Below the pieces are notes generated by a model that saw only the letters and a list, made by a program, of their open reading frames with translations, was not told the origin of the DNA and did no database searches. DNA of 64,000 nt. Source: Isoptericola sediminis. Its GTDB lineage: Bacteria > Actinomycetota > Actinomycetes > Actinomycetales > Cellulomonadaceae. Positions 15,101 to 23,002 of the stretch are shown in pieces. The DNA lies in NCBI RefSeq assembly GCF_013085345.1, contig NZ_JABFAJ010000012.1:34377-98376 (forward strand), in the 5' to 3' direction. Numbering within the stretch: the stretch's first letter is position 1; the number at the start of each line of letters is the position of its first letter. The position numbers and the translations under genes are program-made.

Positions 15101-15195
15101 ACGGCCCGGCCCGTGGCCGGTGGGAGGCCAAACAGCACGATCCGGCTCTCACAGATCTGATGTCGCTCATCGCCCCGGACGGAGGCGCTGCGTGA
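12166..15195 (+). CDS. AddB-like PD-(D/E)XK nuclease subunit
   Basis: A 1009-residue protein beginning at GTG 12166 behind a strong purine stretch (GAGGTGAGGTG). The first 600 residues follow the inactive-helicase layout of AddB: no Walker A is present, but the VLIAPNQLA opening and an AVVVGLSEGLYPG motif are. The C-terminal nuclease domain starts at TLENYAGCPHAYF (Cys698), has IGNIIHQVLD and the active-site pair in TDLKTG (Asp868, Lys870), and ends with CWYC (Cys969, Cys972). AddB holds an iron-sulfur staple with four cysteines; the fourth position here is Gly978. The stop overlaps the next start (GTGA), so it partners the helicase. Likely role is processing of DNA ends, for repair or against phage DNA. 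Confidence 0.8.
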   Translation: MLQVVSVANGAPALSRLREEISRIKAHDAMASVVLIAPNQLAGTVARRHLARHGREQRGGDRVPGIAGLDVTTIDRFAERLAASLLTPRRPATGPVLATAWRAALADEPGLFGEVADHTATIEALVAAHRELRDLDEHELNALAADGPAVTRDLVRLHLAVAARLAPDWYDTRDLLDTATAGASVVTDPVVLYLPQDLSNPQQRFIAALAEGTDVVAIEPDTDTPSATATRVANASDSDDEIRSAVREVVAALRTTPAERIAVLYTAREPYARLLHEQLTAAGIRVNGPGVRPVVDRAIARTLTEILALGPADMPRADLFRALAGAPVRAPDGDRVPVARWERLSREAGIIGGDDWSTRLEYFIESARQRAAGQEAGSTRAEFATRQADDATALRAFVGHLHGELARGAAEETWAGLSEWALDLLRTLLGADEDLLRLPPEEQHAAAACTRILRGLAVLDDVDGPASLEALIETLHLELEHARPRVGSIGDGVLVAPVSAAVGLDLDLAVVVGLSEGLYPGRPRLDALLPESVRTAVDSLRTARDELKTRHRHLLAAFVAAPDVVASFPRGDLRSSGHRLPSRWLLDTLRELADSSDLAATAWENADYRGRMAQSASFAGELLRTPRPATGSEWRTQAARAGFLHDDVATAAQTLLRARRSPNLTRFDGNLTGVPGLPDHADGEHPIAPTTLENYAGCPHAYFVERLLQVRPIDLPEEIVTITALEIGNIIHQVLDQLITEHLGAGLLPGPGEPWPQAARDRLTAIGQELCQSAEQRGLTGHPRLWENERTRIAADLLALLDADDAWRAERVAHPVASEVAFGTGADDAAPAVEVPVTRPDGTPGRVLLRGSVDMVSRAAGGTVLVTDLKTGRRDAFKPIEAGDPLVAGTKLQLPVYALAARDAVGDGTAGVEAGYWFVRKDPGRIELPLTPDLEQRYAAALSVLVGSIATGLFPQRPPEKDDYAYTQCWYCNPDAVGYGPARGRWEAKQHDPALTDLMSLIAPDGGAA

Positions 15196-18100
15196 CAGCC
15201 ACGCTCGGCGATCAGGACATCCGCGACCTGATCCGCGACGCCACCGACCGCACTCTTGTCGTCAACGCGGGGGCCGGGTCCGGCAAGACGACGGCACTGG
15301 TAAGTCGGGTGCTCGCCCTGGTGCTGCGCGACGGCGTCCCGCTGCGGGAGATCGCCGCCGTCACCTTCACCGAGAAGGCCGGGGCCGAGCTGCGGGACCG
15401 GCTGCGCGTCGAGCTCGAGGCGGTCGGGCGCTCCGCGGACGACCCGTCCTCGGACTGGCGGCGCCTCACCGATGTCGACGTGGCCGAGCTGCGTCGGCGT
15501 GCCGACACCGCGCTCGACGACCTCGACGCCGCCGCGATCGGGACCCTGCACTCCTTCGCCCAGCGGATCCTCACCGAGCACGCGATCGCCGCCGGCTTGC
15601 CTCCTGTTATCGAGGTGCTCGAGGAGGTCGGGTCGTCCGTGGCATTTGGCGAGCAGTGGTCGGCGCTCCAGGTCGCCCTCCTGGACGACGACGAGATCGC
15701 GCCCGGCCTCCTGTTGGCGATGGCCGGCGGGGTCCGGCTCGACGACGTGCGCGCTCTGGCCCGGGCGTTGGGCGGCGACTGGGACCTCATCGAAGACCGC
15801 GTCTTGGACGAGGACGTCGTCGAGGACGTGCCGCTCGTGGTGCGCACCGATCGAGTCGAGGAGCTTGCTGAGCAGGTCCTGTCCCTGCGGAGCCTCTGCC
15901 GCAACCCCGAGGACAAGCTGCTCGCGAAACTCGGCGAGCTGGAGACGGCCTTGCACACGTTGCGTGCGGCGGTGGACGACGGCGGACGGATCGCAGCGTT
16001 GACCGTCCTACCCACGATCAAGGTGGGCAATGTCGGGCAGAAGTCGTCCTGGGGCTGTCCGACCACTGAGGTTCGGGATCTCGTCAAGGTTGTCGCTGGG
16101 GCCGCCGAGTCCGAGTACGCGCGTGTGCTGAACCATGCCGTGCGGCGTCTGACCAGGTGGACTGCCAGACACGTGCTGGAAGCCGCCGAGGATCGACGGC
16201 GTGACGGGCGCCTCGAGTTTCACGACCTGCTCGTGCTGGCCCGCCGTCTACTGCGCCAGAGTTCCGAGGCGCGCGAGGCGCTGCATCACACCTACACGCG
16301 GCTGCTGCTGGACGAGTTCCAGGACACCGACCCCATCCAGATCGAGCTCGCCTGCCGCATCGCCGGGGGAGCAGGGGCGAACCAGGCGCGATGGCAGGAC
16401 ATCGAACTCCCGCCGGGCCGTGTGTTCGTGGTCGGCGACGCCAAGCAGTCCATCTACCGGTTCCGCCGCGCCAGCATCGCCACCTACCTCGACGCTGCGC
16501 AGCACTTGGGCGAGCAGGTGAGCCTGACCACCAACTTCCGCAGTGTCGACACCGTGCTGAATTGGGTCAACGAGGTGTTCGACCAGGTCATCACCCCGGA
16601 GGAGGGCAGGCAGTCCACCTACGAGGCGCTGGCCACCCACCGCCGGGCTGCCGACGCCCCGGCCGCCGAGGCGCCCGGCCTGCCCGGCGTCGTCGTCCTC
16701 GGTGCCGAGGCTCACGAGGACAAGCCCAAGGCCGACGAGCTGCGCGAACGTGAGGCTGCCGACGTCGCCGCCACGGTCCGGCAGGCTCTCGACGACGGCT
16801 GGCCCGTCTGCGACCCGGACACCCACGAGTGGCATCCCCTGCGGCCACGGGACGTCGCCGTCCTGGTCCCCGCGCGCACGTCGTTGCCGCATCTCGAGGC
16901 GGCGCTGGAGGCTGTCGGCGTGCCCTACCGGGCCGAGGCCAGCTCCCTGGTCTACGAGGCCGCCGAGGTGCGCGACCTGCTCGCGTGCGCCCGCGCCGTC
17001 GCGGACCCCAGCGACGAACTGTCCCTGCTGACCGCGTTGCGGTCGCCGCTGTTCGGCTGCGGCGACGACGACCTGTGGCGGTGGAAACACGCCGGTGGGC
17101 GTATCTCGCTGTATTCCCGGATCGACGAGCCGGCCGAGCTCGCCGACGGGCCGGTCGGTTCGTCGCTGGAGTGGCTGCGCGGCCTGCAGCGCCGCGCCCG
17201 CTGGGCCACGCCGTCGGAGGTGCTCGGCGACATCGTGGCCGGACGGCGCATGCTCGAGGTCGCCGCCGGCAGTCCCCGCGCCCGCGACGTGTGGCGCCAG
17301 CTGCGCTTCGTCGTCGATCAGGCGCGTGCCTGGGCCGAGGTGTCGCACGGCGGGCTGCGCGCCTACCTCGCCTGGGCGGCCCACCAGGCCACCGAGACCA
17401 CACGGGTGGCCGAGGCCGTGCTGCCCGAGACCGACGTCGACGCCGTGCGCATCATGACCATTCACGCCGCCAAGGGACTTGAGTTCGGGTTCGTGGCGCT
17501 CTCCGGACTCACGTCGAGAGGACGGCGCAACAGCGGGGTGTCGTTGCTGTGGCCCGACGACGGCGATTTCTCCGTGCGACTGCGCAGCGGCATCGAGACC
17601 GACGACTTCAGCGTCGCCCAACCGATCGACGAGCAGATGGACGACCTGGAGAAGCGACGCCTGCTCTACGTCGCCGCGACGCGGGCGCGCGACCACCTCG
17701 TCGTCTCGCTGCACCGCACCGGTAACGCGAACACCGCCGCTGCGACACTGGCCGGAGCCGGAGCAGGAACCCTCGGGGAGTCGCGGTTCGCGGCGACCGC
17801 GGAGACGACCGGCACAGCGGAGCGAGCCGAGGAGCCCGCCGTCGTGCCGCCGTCGTACGAGGATTGGCTCGCCGGGGTCACACAGGCTCGTGAAAGCAGT
17901 GAGCGGGACGCCGCCATCAGCGCCTCGGGACTGGAAGGAACCGAACCGGCGGTCGTGCTGGCGCCCGGCGACGAGGTCGCCGAGGGGCTTGCCAAGGGTG
18001 CACGCAACCTCGAGCTGCCGCCCTGGTCGAAGGGGCGGTACGGCTCGGCGATCGGGCGCGCCGTGCACGGGGTGCTGCAGGCCGTCGATCTGAGTACGGG

Positions 18101-18503
18101 TGACGGGCTGGACGATGCCGTGGCGGCGCAGGCGGTCGCCGAAGGCGTCGTCGGGCACGAGGACCTCATGAGCGACCTCGTGCTTGCTGCGTTGGACAGC
18201 GACCTCGTCCGCCAGGCCGCCGAGCGTCGGCACTGGCGCGAGACGTACGTCGGCACTGTGGACGACGATGGCGCCGTGCTCGAGGGCTATGTCGACCTCA
18301 TCTACGCCGAGGACGACGGCACGCTCGTCGTCGTCGACTACAAGACCGATGCGGTGGCGTCCGGGGCGTACGAGAGCCGGCGCATCTACTACGCGCCGCA
18401 GCTTCTTGCCTACGCACGATGCGTCGCCGACGCGACCGCTGCGCCGGTGCGGGCCGAGCTGTTGTTCCTGCACCCCGAGCGAGCGGTGCGTGTTCCTGTG
18501 TAG
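15192..18503 (+). CDS. AddA-like UvrD-family helicase-nuclease
   Basis: GTG 15192 overlaps the upstream stop and gives 1103 residues; a longer frame from 14913 would run inside the AddB-like gene. UvrD-type motifs are complete: Walker A GAGSGKT at 27-33, LLLDEFQDTDP near 374, VVGDAKQSIYRFR, TTNFRS, IMTIHAAKGLEF and LLYVAATRARDHL. A RecB-type nuclease domain closes the protein, with GRAVHGVLQ and VVVDYKTD (Asp1049, Lys1051). The paired arrangement equals AddAB: this subunit carries motor and nuclease, its neighbour the second nuclease. Actinobacteria usually rely on AdnAB or RecBCD elsewhere in the genome, so a second AddAB-like pair beside a defence operon suggests an accessory or anti-phage role (inference). 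Confidence 0.85.
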   Translation: MTATLGDQDIRDLIRDATDRTLVVNAGAGSGKTTALVSRVLALVLRDGVPLREIAAVTFTEKAGAELRDRLRVELEAVGRSADDPSSDWRRLTDVDVAELRRRADTALDDLDAAAIGTLHSFAQRILTEHAIAAGLPPVIEVLEEVGSSVAFGEQWSALQVALLDDDEIAPGLLLAMAGGVRLDDVRALARALGGDWDLIEDRVLDEDVVEDVPLVVRTDRVEELAEQVLSLRSLCRNPEDKLLAKLGELETALHTLRAAVDDGGRIAALTVLPTIKVGNVGQKSSWGCPTTEVRDLVKVVAGAAESEYARVLNHAVRRLTRWTARHVLEAAEDRRRDGRLEFHDLLVLARRLLRQSSEAREALHHTYTRLLLDEFQDTDPIQIELACRIAGGAGANQARWQDIELPPGRVFVVGDAKQSIYRFRRASIATYLDAAQHLGEQVSLTTNFRSVDTVLNWVNEVFDQVITPEEGRQSTYEALATHRRAADAPAAEAPGLPGVVVLGAEAHEDKPKADELREREAADVAATVRQALDDGWPVCDPDTHEWHPLRPRDVAVLVPARTSLPHLEAALEAVGVPYRAEASSLVYEAAEVRDLLACARAVADPSDELSLLTALRSPLFGCGDDDLWRWKHAGGRISLYSRIDEPAELADGPVGSSLEWLRGLQRRARWATPSEVLGDIVAGRRMLEVAAGSPRARDVWRQLRFVVDQARAWAEVSHGGLRAYLAWAAHQATETTRVAEAVLPETDVDAVRIMTIHAAKGLEFGFVALSGLTSRGRRNSGVSLLWPDDGDFSVRLRSGIETDDFSVAQPIDEQMDDLEKRRLLYVAATRARDHLVVSLHRTGNANTAAATLAGAGAGTLGESRFAATAETTGTAERAEEPAVVPPSYEDWLAGVTQARESSERDAAISASGLEGTEPAVVLAPGDEVAEGLAKGARNLELPPWSKGRYGSAIGRAVHGVLQAVDLSTGDGLDDAVAAQAVAEGVVGHEDLMSDLVLAALDSDLVRQAAERRHWRETYVGTVDDDGAVLEGYVDLIYAEDDGTLVVVDYKTDAVASGAYESRRIYYAPQLLAYARCVADATAAPVRAELLFLHPERAVRVPV

Positions 18504-18574
18504 GTCGGGCAGCCTTTTGGACCGGGCTGCGGAACACCAGATATCACCCGCAAGACAAGGAGGAATCTGAGACG

Positions 18575-18640
18575 ATGCTGTGGGGCCGTTTCGGTGCTCC
18601 CGCGCCAGACACGACGATGCTGACAGACAGGCAAAAATGA
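18575..18640 (+). CDS. 21-codon leader ORF coupled to the next gene
   Basis: A short frame of 21 codons beginning MLWGRFGAPAPDTT and ending DRQK. It has the clearest Shine-Dalgarno in this region (AAGGAGG at about 18557-18563, 11 bases before the ATG). Its TGA overlaps the ATG of the following frame (ATGATGA at 18637). The next gene has almost no ribosome site of its own, so this frame probably delivers ribosomes to it. It may be a real small protein or only a leader; I recognise no family. Confidence 0.4.
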   Translation: MLWGRFGAPAPDTTMLTDRQK

Positions 18641-19119
18641 TGAGCAAAAAGCTGATAATCGAAGCTCTCGTCAAGTACGGTCCTCTGGTCGCGGAAGCTC
18701 TCGCGAAAGTGATCAAATCCATTGACGGGAATGTTTCCGAAGAGACTCGTGAGCGCCTCCGACGATTGGCCAAGCAAAGAACGACTGAAGGGCGGGCACG
18801 AGCGGCCATCGCGGTCGTCCGGGACGAGATTGAGCGTTCGGGCGCGAACTCCGAGGTGGCGGGCAGAAATCGGAGGTGGTCAGAGGAGGCTGACCGCCTG
18901 GAACGTGCGCTGGATGTGCTCCGTGGGTCATCTGGTCGTGCCCGTCGCATGCAGCTTCGTCGTATCAGGAAGCGGACGGATGAACTGGTGGCAGACGTGA
19001 TTTCATCTCTTGTGCCGATGACTGACGTGGATCGACCAGGAGCGGGGCCCATGGATGAGGATAGGCGTCCATTCTTTCGCCGAGGAGGCAAACAGCGGAC
19101 GCGGCGCCCGAGAGCCTGA
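18637..19119 (+). CDS. Small basic helical protein, unknown
   Basis: A 160-residue frame starting at tandem ATG codons (18637 and 18640). The N-terminus is an amphipathic helix (LIIEALVKYGPLVAEALAKV), the middle is charged and predicted helical (RERLRRLAKQRTTEGRARA, EEADRLERALDVL), and the tail is Arg-rich (RRPFFRRGGKQRTRR), suggesting nucleic-acid or membrane-surface contact. An in-frame start at 18580 is less likely because the preceding 21-codon ORF with a good ribosome site reads through that stretch in another frame and stops on this start. Codon use is less GC-biased than in the core genes. No family recognised. Confidence 0.55.
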   Translation: MMSKKLIIEALVKYGPLVAEALAKVIKSIDGNVSEETRERLRRLAKQRTTEGRARAAIAVVRDEIERSGANSEVAGRNRRWSEEADRLERALDVLRGSSGRARRMQLRRIRKRTDELVADVISSLVPMTDVDRPGAGPMDEDRRPFFRRGGKQRTRRPRA

Positions 19120-19205
19120 TCGGGCCGTGTCGAAACCTGGCCGCACCTGCGCCCAGGCCGTCCGGCACTCAGATCCCGCGGGCGAAGGCTCGTCGGGTTA
19201 TGCAG

Positions 19206-20456
19206 TCACCCGTGGCTTTCCTCCCGATCCCCTTGGCGCCAACCCCGTGCCCGATCGGTGATGTCGCGGGACAAGGTGCTGGTCGCGGAACGCGCCCTGT
19301 CGAAGGTCTCTCCTCCGACGCGCCGTGCGGTATCGAGGCCGTCAGTGCCGGTGGTGATCGCCTTGTCGCGCACCTCGGTAGCCGCGTCCAGCCAACGTCG
19401 TGCCTCGACGCTCTGTTGATCGCCCTCGATGCCGAGTCGGTCGTGAAAGTCCACGACCTTGAGACTGACCTCATTGCTCGACGCGACGATCGTTCGAGCA
19501 GCGTTCGGGGCAAGCAGCACCTTCGCGTTGGCTCTCGCCGCGGCCGCGGACATGCGCGCGACGAGGTTCCCGGTGCTGCGTGAGATCAGGTCCAGCCGAT
19601 TCCGCCGCGCGGCTTGGAGCGCGACACGGTGCTGGTCGAGTTCATCGGGCGAGGAGTTCAGGACGCGGTCGAGCTCGAGAACGCCGACCGCCTCCTGCAG
19701 CTGGAAGCACCGGGCGAGGACAGCGAGCCATTCGTGCACCGATGACTCGGCTTCCCTGGCGGCTTTGGCGGCCTCACCGACCTTCGCCTTGTCCTCGAGC
19801 TTGCCGGCCAGGGAATCGAGCTGCCGCAGCGCATAGGCCTGCGTTCGTGCGATCGTCATCGACGTGGACTGCACCTTCGACCACGTGATCTCCGAGACTC
19901 GCCCCACATGCTCACGGACGGTCATGGCTTCCTCGATCACGAAGTCCACACCGATCATGTCCGCCAGGACGGCGTCCTTCTGCGCACGCAGGATGTCGTC
20001 GACCTTCTCATCGATCACCGCGAGGTAGTCGGTGATCTCCTCCATGGTCTGCTGCATGGCGAGCTGCGCCATGAGTCCTGCGGCACCCGCCAGCATGGCT
20101 GGGTTGGTCGCGATGGATCCTGGCGTCTTCACGACCTCGAGGAGACCCTTGATCTTTCCGTTCTCGGTCAGCACCGCGCGGCTGACCGTGGGGTCGGACC
20201 CCTTCATGAGCGGGAGGCTCTTCATCGCCCGCGCAGAGTCTTCGGTCAACTTCACCCAGCGGCCCGAGCTAGCGGCGATCTCTGAGCCGATATGCGTCGC
20301 GTTGCCGGCGGTCGCGAAGGCTGGTCCGAGCCGCTGCATGCCCAGTTCCTTCGACGACAGTCGTTCGGAGACCAGGAAGCGTTCGACGGCGGCCGGATCC
20401 CCGATGACGGCGACGCCGTTGCCGTCATTGACCAGATGGATCTCGTTGTCCAACAT
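19206..20456 (-). CDS. Unknown helical protein with central hydrophobic segment
   Basis: A 416-residue frame starting with ATG at 20456 behind GGGAG. Residues about 125-155 form a Gly/Ala/Met hydrophobic stretch (NPAMLAGAAGLMAQLAMQQ), followed by a long, probably coiled helical region (EEITDYLAVIDEKVDDILRAQ and onward). The last 60 residues are charged, with repeated RARSATS/DRARG-like Arg-Asp patterns. It faces the small basic protein convergently with an 86-bp gap. The architecture (hydrophobic turn followed by long helices) recalls membrane-remodelling or pore-forming proteins, but that is only a shape argument. No catalytic motif was seen. Confidence 0.65.
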   Translation of the reverse strand: MLDNEIHLVNDGNGVAVIGDPAAVERFLVSERLSSKELGMQRLGPAFATAGNATHIGSEIAASSGRWVKLTEDSARAMKSLPLMKGSDPTVSRAVLTENGKIKGLLEVVKTPGSIATNPAMLAGAAGLMAQLAMQQTMEEITDYLAVIDEKVDDILRAQKDAVLADMIGVDFVIEEAMTVREHVGRVSEITWSKVQSTSMTIARTQAYALRQLDSLAGKLEDKAKVGEAAKAAREAESSVHEWLAVLARCFQLQEAVGVLELDRVLNSSPDELDQHRVALQAARRNRLDLISRSTGNLVARMSAAAARANAKVLLAPNAARTIVASSNEVSLKVVDFHDRLGIEGDQQSVEARRWLDAATEVRDKAITTGTDGLDTARRVGGETFDRARSATSTLSRDITDRARGWRQGDREESHG

Positions 20457-20695
20457 TCACTCCCGGATCGTGGCGGGTGGTCCCCGCGTTTCATGGACAG
20501 GCGCCTACGGAGCCGAGGGGTCCAGAGCTCGGGTGACGCGACAACGCAGATCGAGACGGGTTGGCGCCGTTCGTGGCGCCCCCATCACGGTCTGTGCGTG
20601 AGGCTAGCGTCGCCACGACCTGACTGTTGCGAGCGGCAAGGGTGAAATCGACGCGGGCTGCCAGGCGAACTAGGGGATGGCGTTCAGGCCGCCGA

Positions 20696-21196
20696 TCAGC
20701 CGCGGTGCCGGAGCCACCAGCGGGTGTAGGGCGCTTCGTTCCCCGGCCCCACACGTCTCGCGATCTTGCTGCGCAACTGAACGGCGTCGTCGTCAGAGAG
20801 GCGAACCAGCGGCCGCCGAAGGCGGATCGACCAGGCCGAACCAGCGCCATCGAACGCCGCGAGACGGTCGACGAGCGGAGCTAGTTCGATGCCGTCGCCG
20901 AAGGGAGCGAGAGGCCCAACGTCCAATGGGCAGCCGAAAGGAAAGGTGCGGTCGCCGAACGTCACCGGTTCTTCGAGACGCTCGACGGGTCCGGCGACGC
21001 GAGCGGTGCCGACGATGCGGCCCCGGTCGCGGGTCGGATTCTTGAAACAGCCCCGAGTCGTGTAGACGAATAGCTCGTCGCCGGGCTCCAGAGCGGCGAC
21101 CTCGCTGCGGCCGCGCGACGGGAACGCTGTGCGGTGCTCGGTCAGGATCCAACCGAGCGCGACGCGGTCGCCGACGACGAGCAGATAGGAGGTCAT
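20696..21196 (-). CDS. PUA/EVE-like domain protein
   Basis: A 166-residue single-domain protein. It opens with a short strand (SYLLVVGD), continues with LEPGDELFVYTTRGCFKNP, then GRIVGTARVAGPVE, and ends near YTRWWLRHRG. The order 'GD-hydrophobic strand, then G-x-I-V-G-T-A' is that of EVE and related PUA-like domains, which bind modified bases in DNA or RNA and are frequent near restriction genes. The start at 21196 has a good ribosome site (ATGACCTCC read on the plus strand as the complement GGAGGTCAT). It lies between the unknown 416-residue gene and hipA, all on the minus strand. Function here is inferred from fold resemblance only. Confidence 0.55.
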   Translation of the reverse strand: MTSYLLVVGDRVALGWILTEHRTAFPSRGRSEVAALEPGDELFVYTTRGCFKNPTRDRGRIVGTARVAGPVERLEEPVTFGDRTFPFGCPLDVGPLAPFGDGIELAPLVDRLAAFDGAGSAWSIRLRRPLVRLSDDDAVQLRSKIARRVGPGNEAPYTRWWLRHRG

Positions 21197-21236
21197 GCGT
21201 CGATCCTGCCGAACTCGCTGCTCGGATGCAGGCCTG

Positions 21237-22496
21237 TCAGTGCCGCCGTGCCTCGAGCGCGGGCAGCAGGCGAGTCTTCAACTCACCTACGTGGCCCTCG
21301 ACGTCGTCGATCTCGTCGAGCGTGGCCGCGAACGCCGCCGGCGCGCCCTCCTGCATCGTGGCGACCCGAGCAAGGACTGTGCTCGCGTCGAGGTTGGCGG
21401 CCTCGGCCCAGCGTGCCCATCGCGCGTCGTCGACGGCGTCGGCATCGAAGGAGTCGCCGATGCTCATCGACAGCACCCGGTCCGACCCGGGCGGCATGTC
21501 GTACGCCAGCCCGGTGGCGACGTCGAACAGCGGCGCGAGTCGCACGTCGTCGCCCTGCAGCAGGACGGCGTAGTTGCGTGCGTGTGCGTCCGGCGCCGCG
21601 ACCACCGTGTTGTAGATCAGCCCGTCGACGAAGCGATCGACGTTTCGGCGCGCCGCGGCCGCGGTGGCCGAGGCGTCGCGGAGGAACCGGACGATGGCGT
21701 GGCTCGACGGACCGCCGTACTCCTCGTACTTCTCGGGATTGCCCATGGCTTGGCACAGGTCTTCCTGATGGAGTCTCATCACGTCGCCGCTGGCGGAGCG
21801 GCGCCGGTCGAACCGGGTGACGACGACGGCGTCCTGCGACCGGAACGACGTGAACTCCGTGGCCGCGACGTCGACCCCCAGGTGCTGCGCGGCACGCATG
21901 GACACGTGCTCCACCAGGGCCTGGGCCCGCATCCGGCGGATGCCGGGCTTGACGATGTGCGTGGTCGGCTCGGCGCCGTGAGCCACGAACCAGCGATCCG
22001 CCTCTCGGCGCAGCGCGAGCTTCTGTTGAGTCCCTCCCAGCGACCAGTGCTCGCCGGGCATGGTCCACGCGGCGTCCTCGTTCGTGTCCATCTCGTCCAG
22101 GCGAGCCTCGATGTCGCCGACGGTGCACTCCTCGAGCCGACCCGCACGACGGATGGTGTCGTCGATCTCCTTCTCCCGGCAGAACTGCACGGCACCGGCG
22201 CAGTCCTTCCCGATGGCGGTGAGGACGTCGAGGATGTCGTCCGGGTCGACGCGATGGCGCCGCGCGATGGACCGCAAGGCGCCGGTGCTCTCGGGGACCA
22301 GGCCGGCGAGGAACTGCTCGACCGGGGCTCCGACGTGCGTGGTCTCGCTGGGCGGTAGCGAGAGCGACAAGGGAGTGGCGCCGGGCCGTCGCGCTTCCGG
22401 CCTGTACGTCAGGCGCAGGACGCCGGAGCGGGTCCGGCTCAGCTCGGCGACATGGCGGCCCTCGAGCAGCACGGCCAGATGGTTCGTGCGTGCCAT
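21237..22496 (-). CDS. hipA: HipA-like serine/threonine kinase toxin
   Basis: A 419-residue HipA-family kinase, toxin of a type II pair. Recognisable elements in order: N-terminal Couple_hipA-like domain (LPPSETTHVGAPVEQFLAGL), the SLGGTQQKLAL loop, THIVKPG with the ATP-binding lysine, HQEDLCQAMG, the catalytic loop near residue 303 (APDAHARN) and a metal-binding aspartate in APLFDVA. HipA of E. coli phosphorylates glutamyl-tRNA synthetase; homologues hit other tRNA synthetases, so the target cannot be assumed. The start is one base downstream of the hipB stop, giving tight coupling. The catalytic loop has Pro before Asp (APDAH) where E. coli HipA has Asn; probably still active. Confidence 0.9.
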   Translation of the reverse strand: MARTNHLAVLLEGRHVAELSRTRSGVLRLTYRPEARRPGATPLSLSLPPSETTHVGAPVEQFLAGLVPESTGALRSIARRHRVDPDDILDVLTAIGKDCAGAVQFCREKEIDDTIRRAGRLEECTVGDIEARLDEMDTNEDAAWTMPGEHWSLGGTQQKLALRREADRWFVAHGAEPTTHIVKPGIRRMRAQALVEHVSMRAAQHLGVDVAATEFTSFRSQDAVVVTRFDRRRSASGDVMRLHQEDLCQAMGNPEKYEEYGGPSSHAIVRFLRDASATAAAARRNVDRFVDGLIYNTVVAAPDAHARNYAVLLQGDDVRLAPLFDVATGLAYDMPPGSDRVLSMSIGDSFDADAVDDARWARWAEAANLDASTVLARVATMQEGAPAAFAATLDEIDDVEGHVGELKTRLLPALEARRH

Positions 22497-22497
22497 G

Positions 22498-22758
22498 TCA
22501 GGCGTCCTCGCGGTCGTCGCGGACCGTCAGGCTGGCGTCGAGCGCGTCGAGGACGCGCATCAGGCGCCCGACCTCGAGACCGGGCGTCTTGCCACTCTCC
22601 AGGCCGACCAGCCACTGACGGGACACCTCCGCACGTCGGGCCAGCTCGGCCTGAGTCATCCCGCGGTCGAGGCGCAAGCGTCGGACCGCCGCTCCCAGCC
22701 GGGGGAGCGAGCGGGCGTTGAGCAGGTTCGACTCCACAAAGTCAACGTACGGCGACAT
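22498..22758 (-). CDS. hipB: HipB-like XRE antitoxin and repressor
   Basis: An 86-residue helix-turn-helix protein if started at ATG 22758: GMTQAELARRAEVSRQWL is a standard XRE helix-turn-helix. E. coli HipB is 88 residues, which supports this start. A longer frame from 22821 (107 residues) is open, but its extra codons merely translate the three operator repeats, producing the repeated peptide SPYVDI/SPYVDF, so I take it as non-coding. The protein should bind the palindromes at its own promoter and neutralise HipA. It is the first gene of the hipBA operon and diverges from the MFS gene. Confidence 0.85.
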   Translation of the reverse strand: MSPYVDFVESNLLNARSLPRLGAAVRRLRLDRGMTQAELARRAEVSRQWLVGLESGKTPGLEVGRLMRVLDALDASLTVRDDREDA

Positions 22759-22810
22759 GGCTGCGATGTCAACGTACGGCGACCTCTCTCTCGTGTCGCC
22801 GTACGTTGAC
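22741..22810. promoter_or_regulatory. Three-copy HipB operator array
   Basis: Three copies of GTCAACGTACGGCGAC occur at 22741-22756, 22768-22783 and, inverted, 22795-22810. Each is an imperfect palindrome around CGTACG with GTC/GAC ends. Starts are exactly 27 bp apart. The first copy overlaps the hipB start codon, which fits autorepression by HipB. Confidence 0.75.
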
Positions 22811-23002
22811 ATCGGGCTCATCGCTGCTGCAGCGACCTAGATCACGGCACGATGTGTTGCCAGCATGTAACGTGGCCCCCGGTCGGGACGTTTCGACGTC
22901 CCGGCGGTGAACGAAACAGGCTTGTGTATCTACCAGGTGCTCCTCGCGCCCACGGCGGCACGACGATCGTGCGGCGACGCCGCGCTGGAGGAGACCGAGA
23001 GC

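Noticed and set aside
22759..22821. Longer hipB starting at 22821
   Set aside because: Extra codons only translate the operator repeats; 22758 gives the normal HipB length. The longer form is not excluded.
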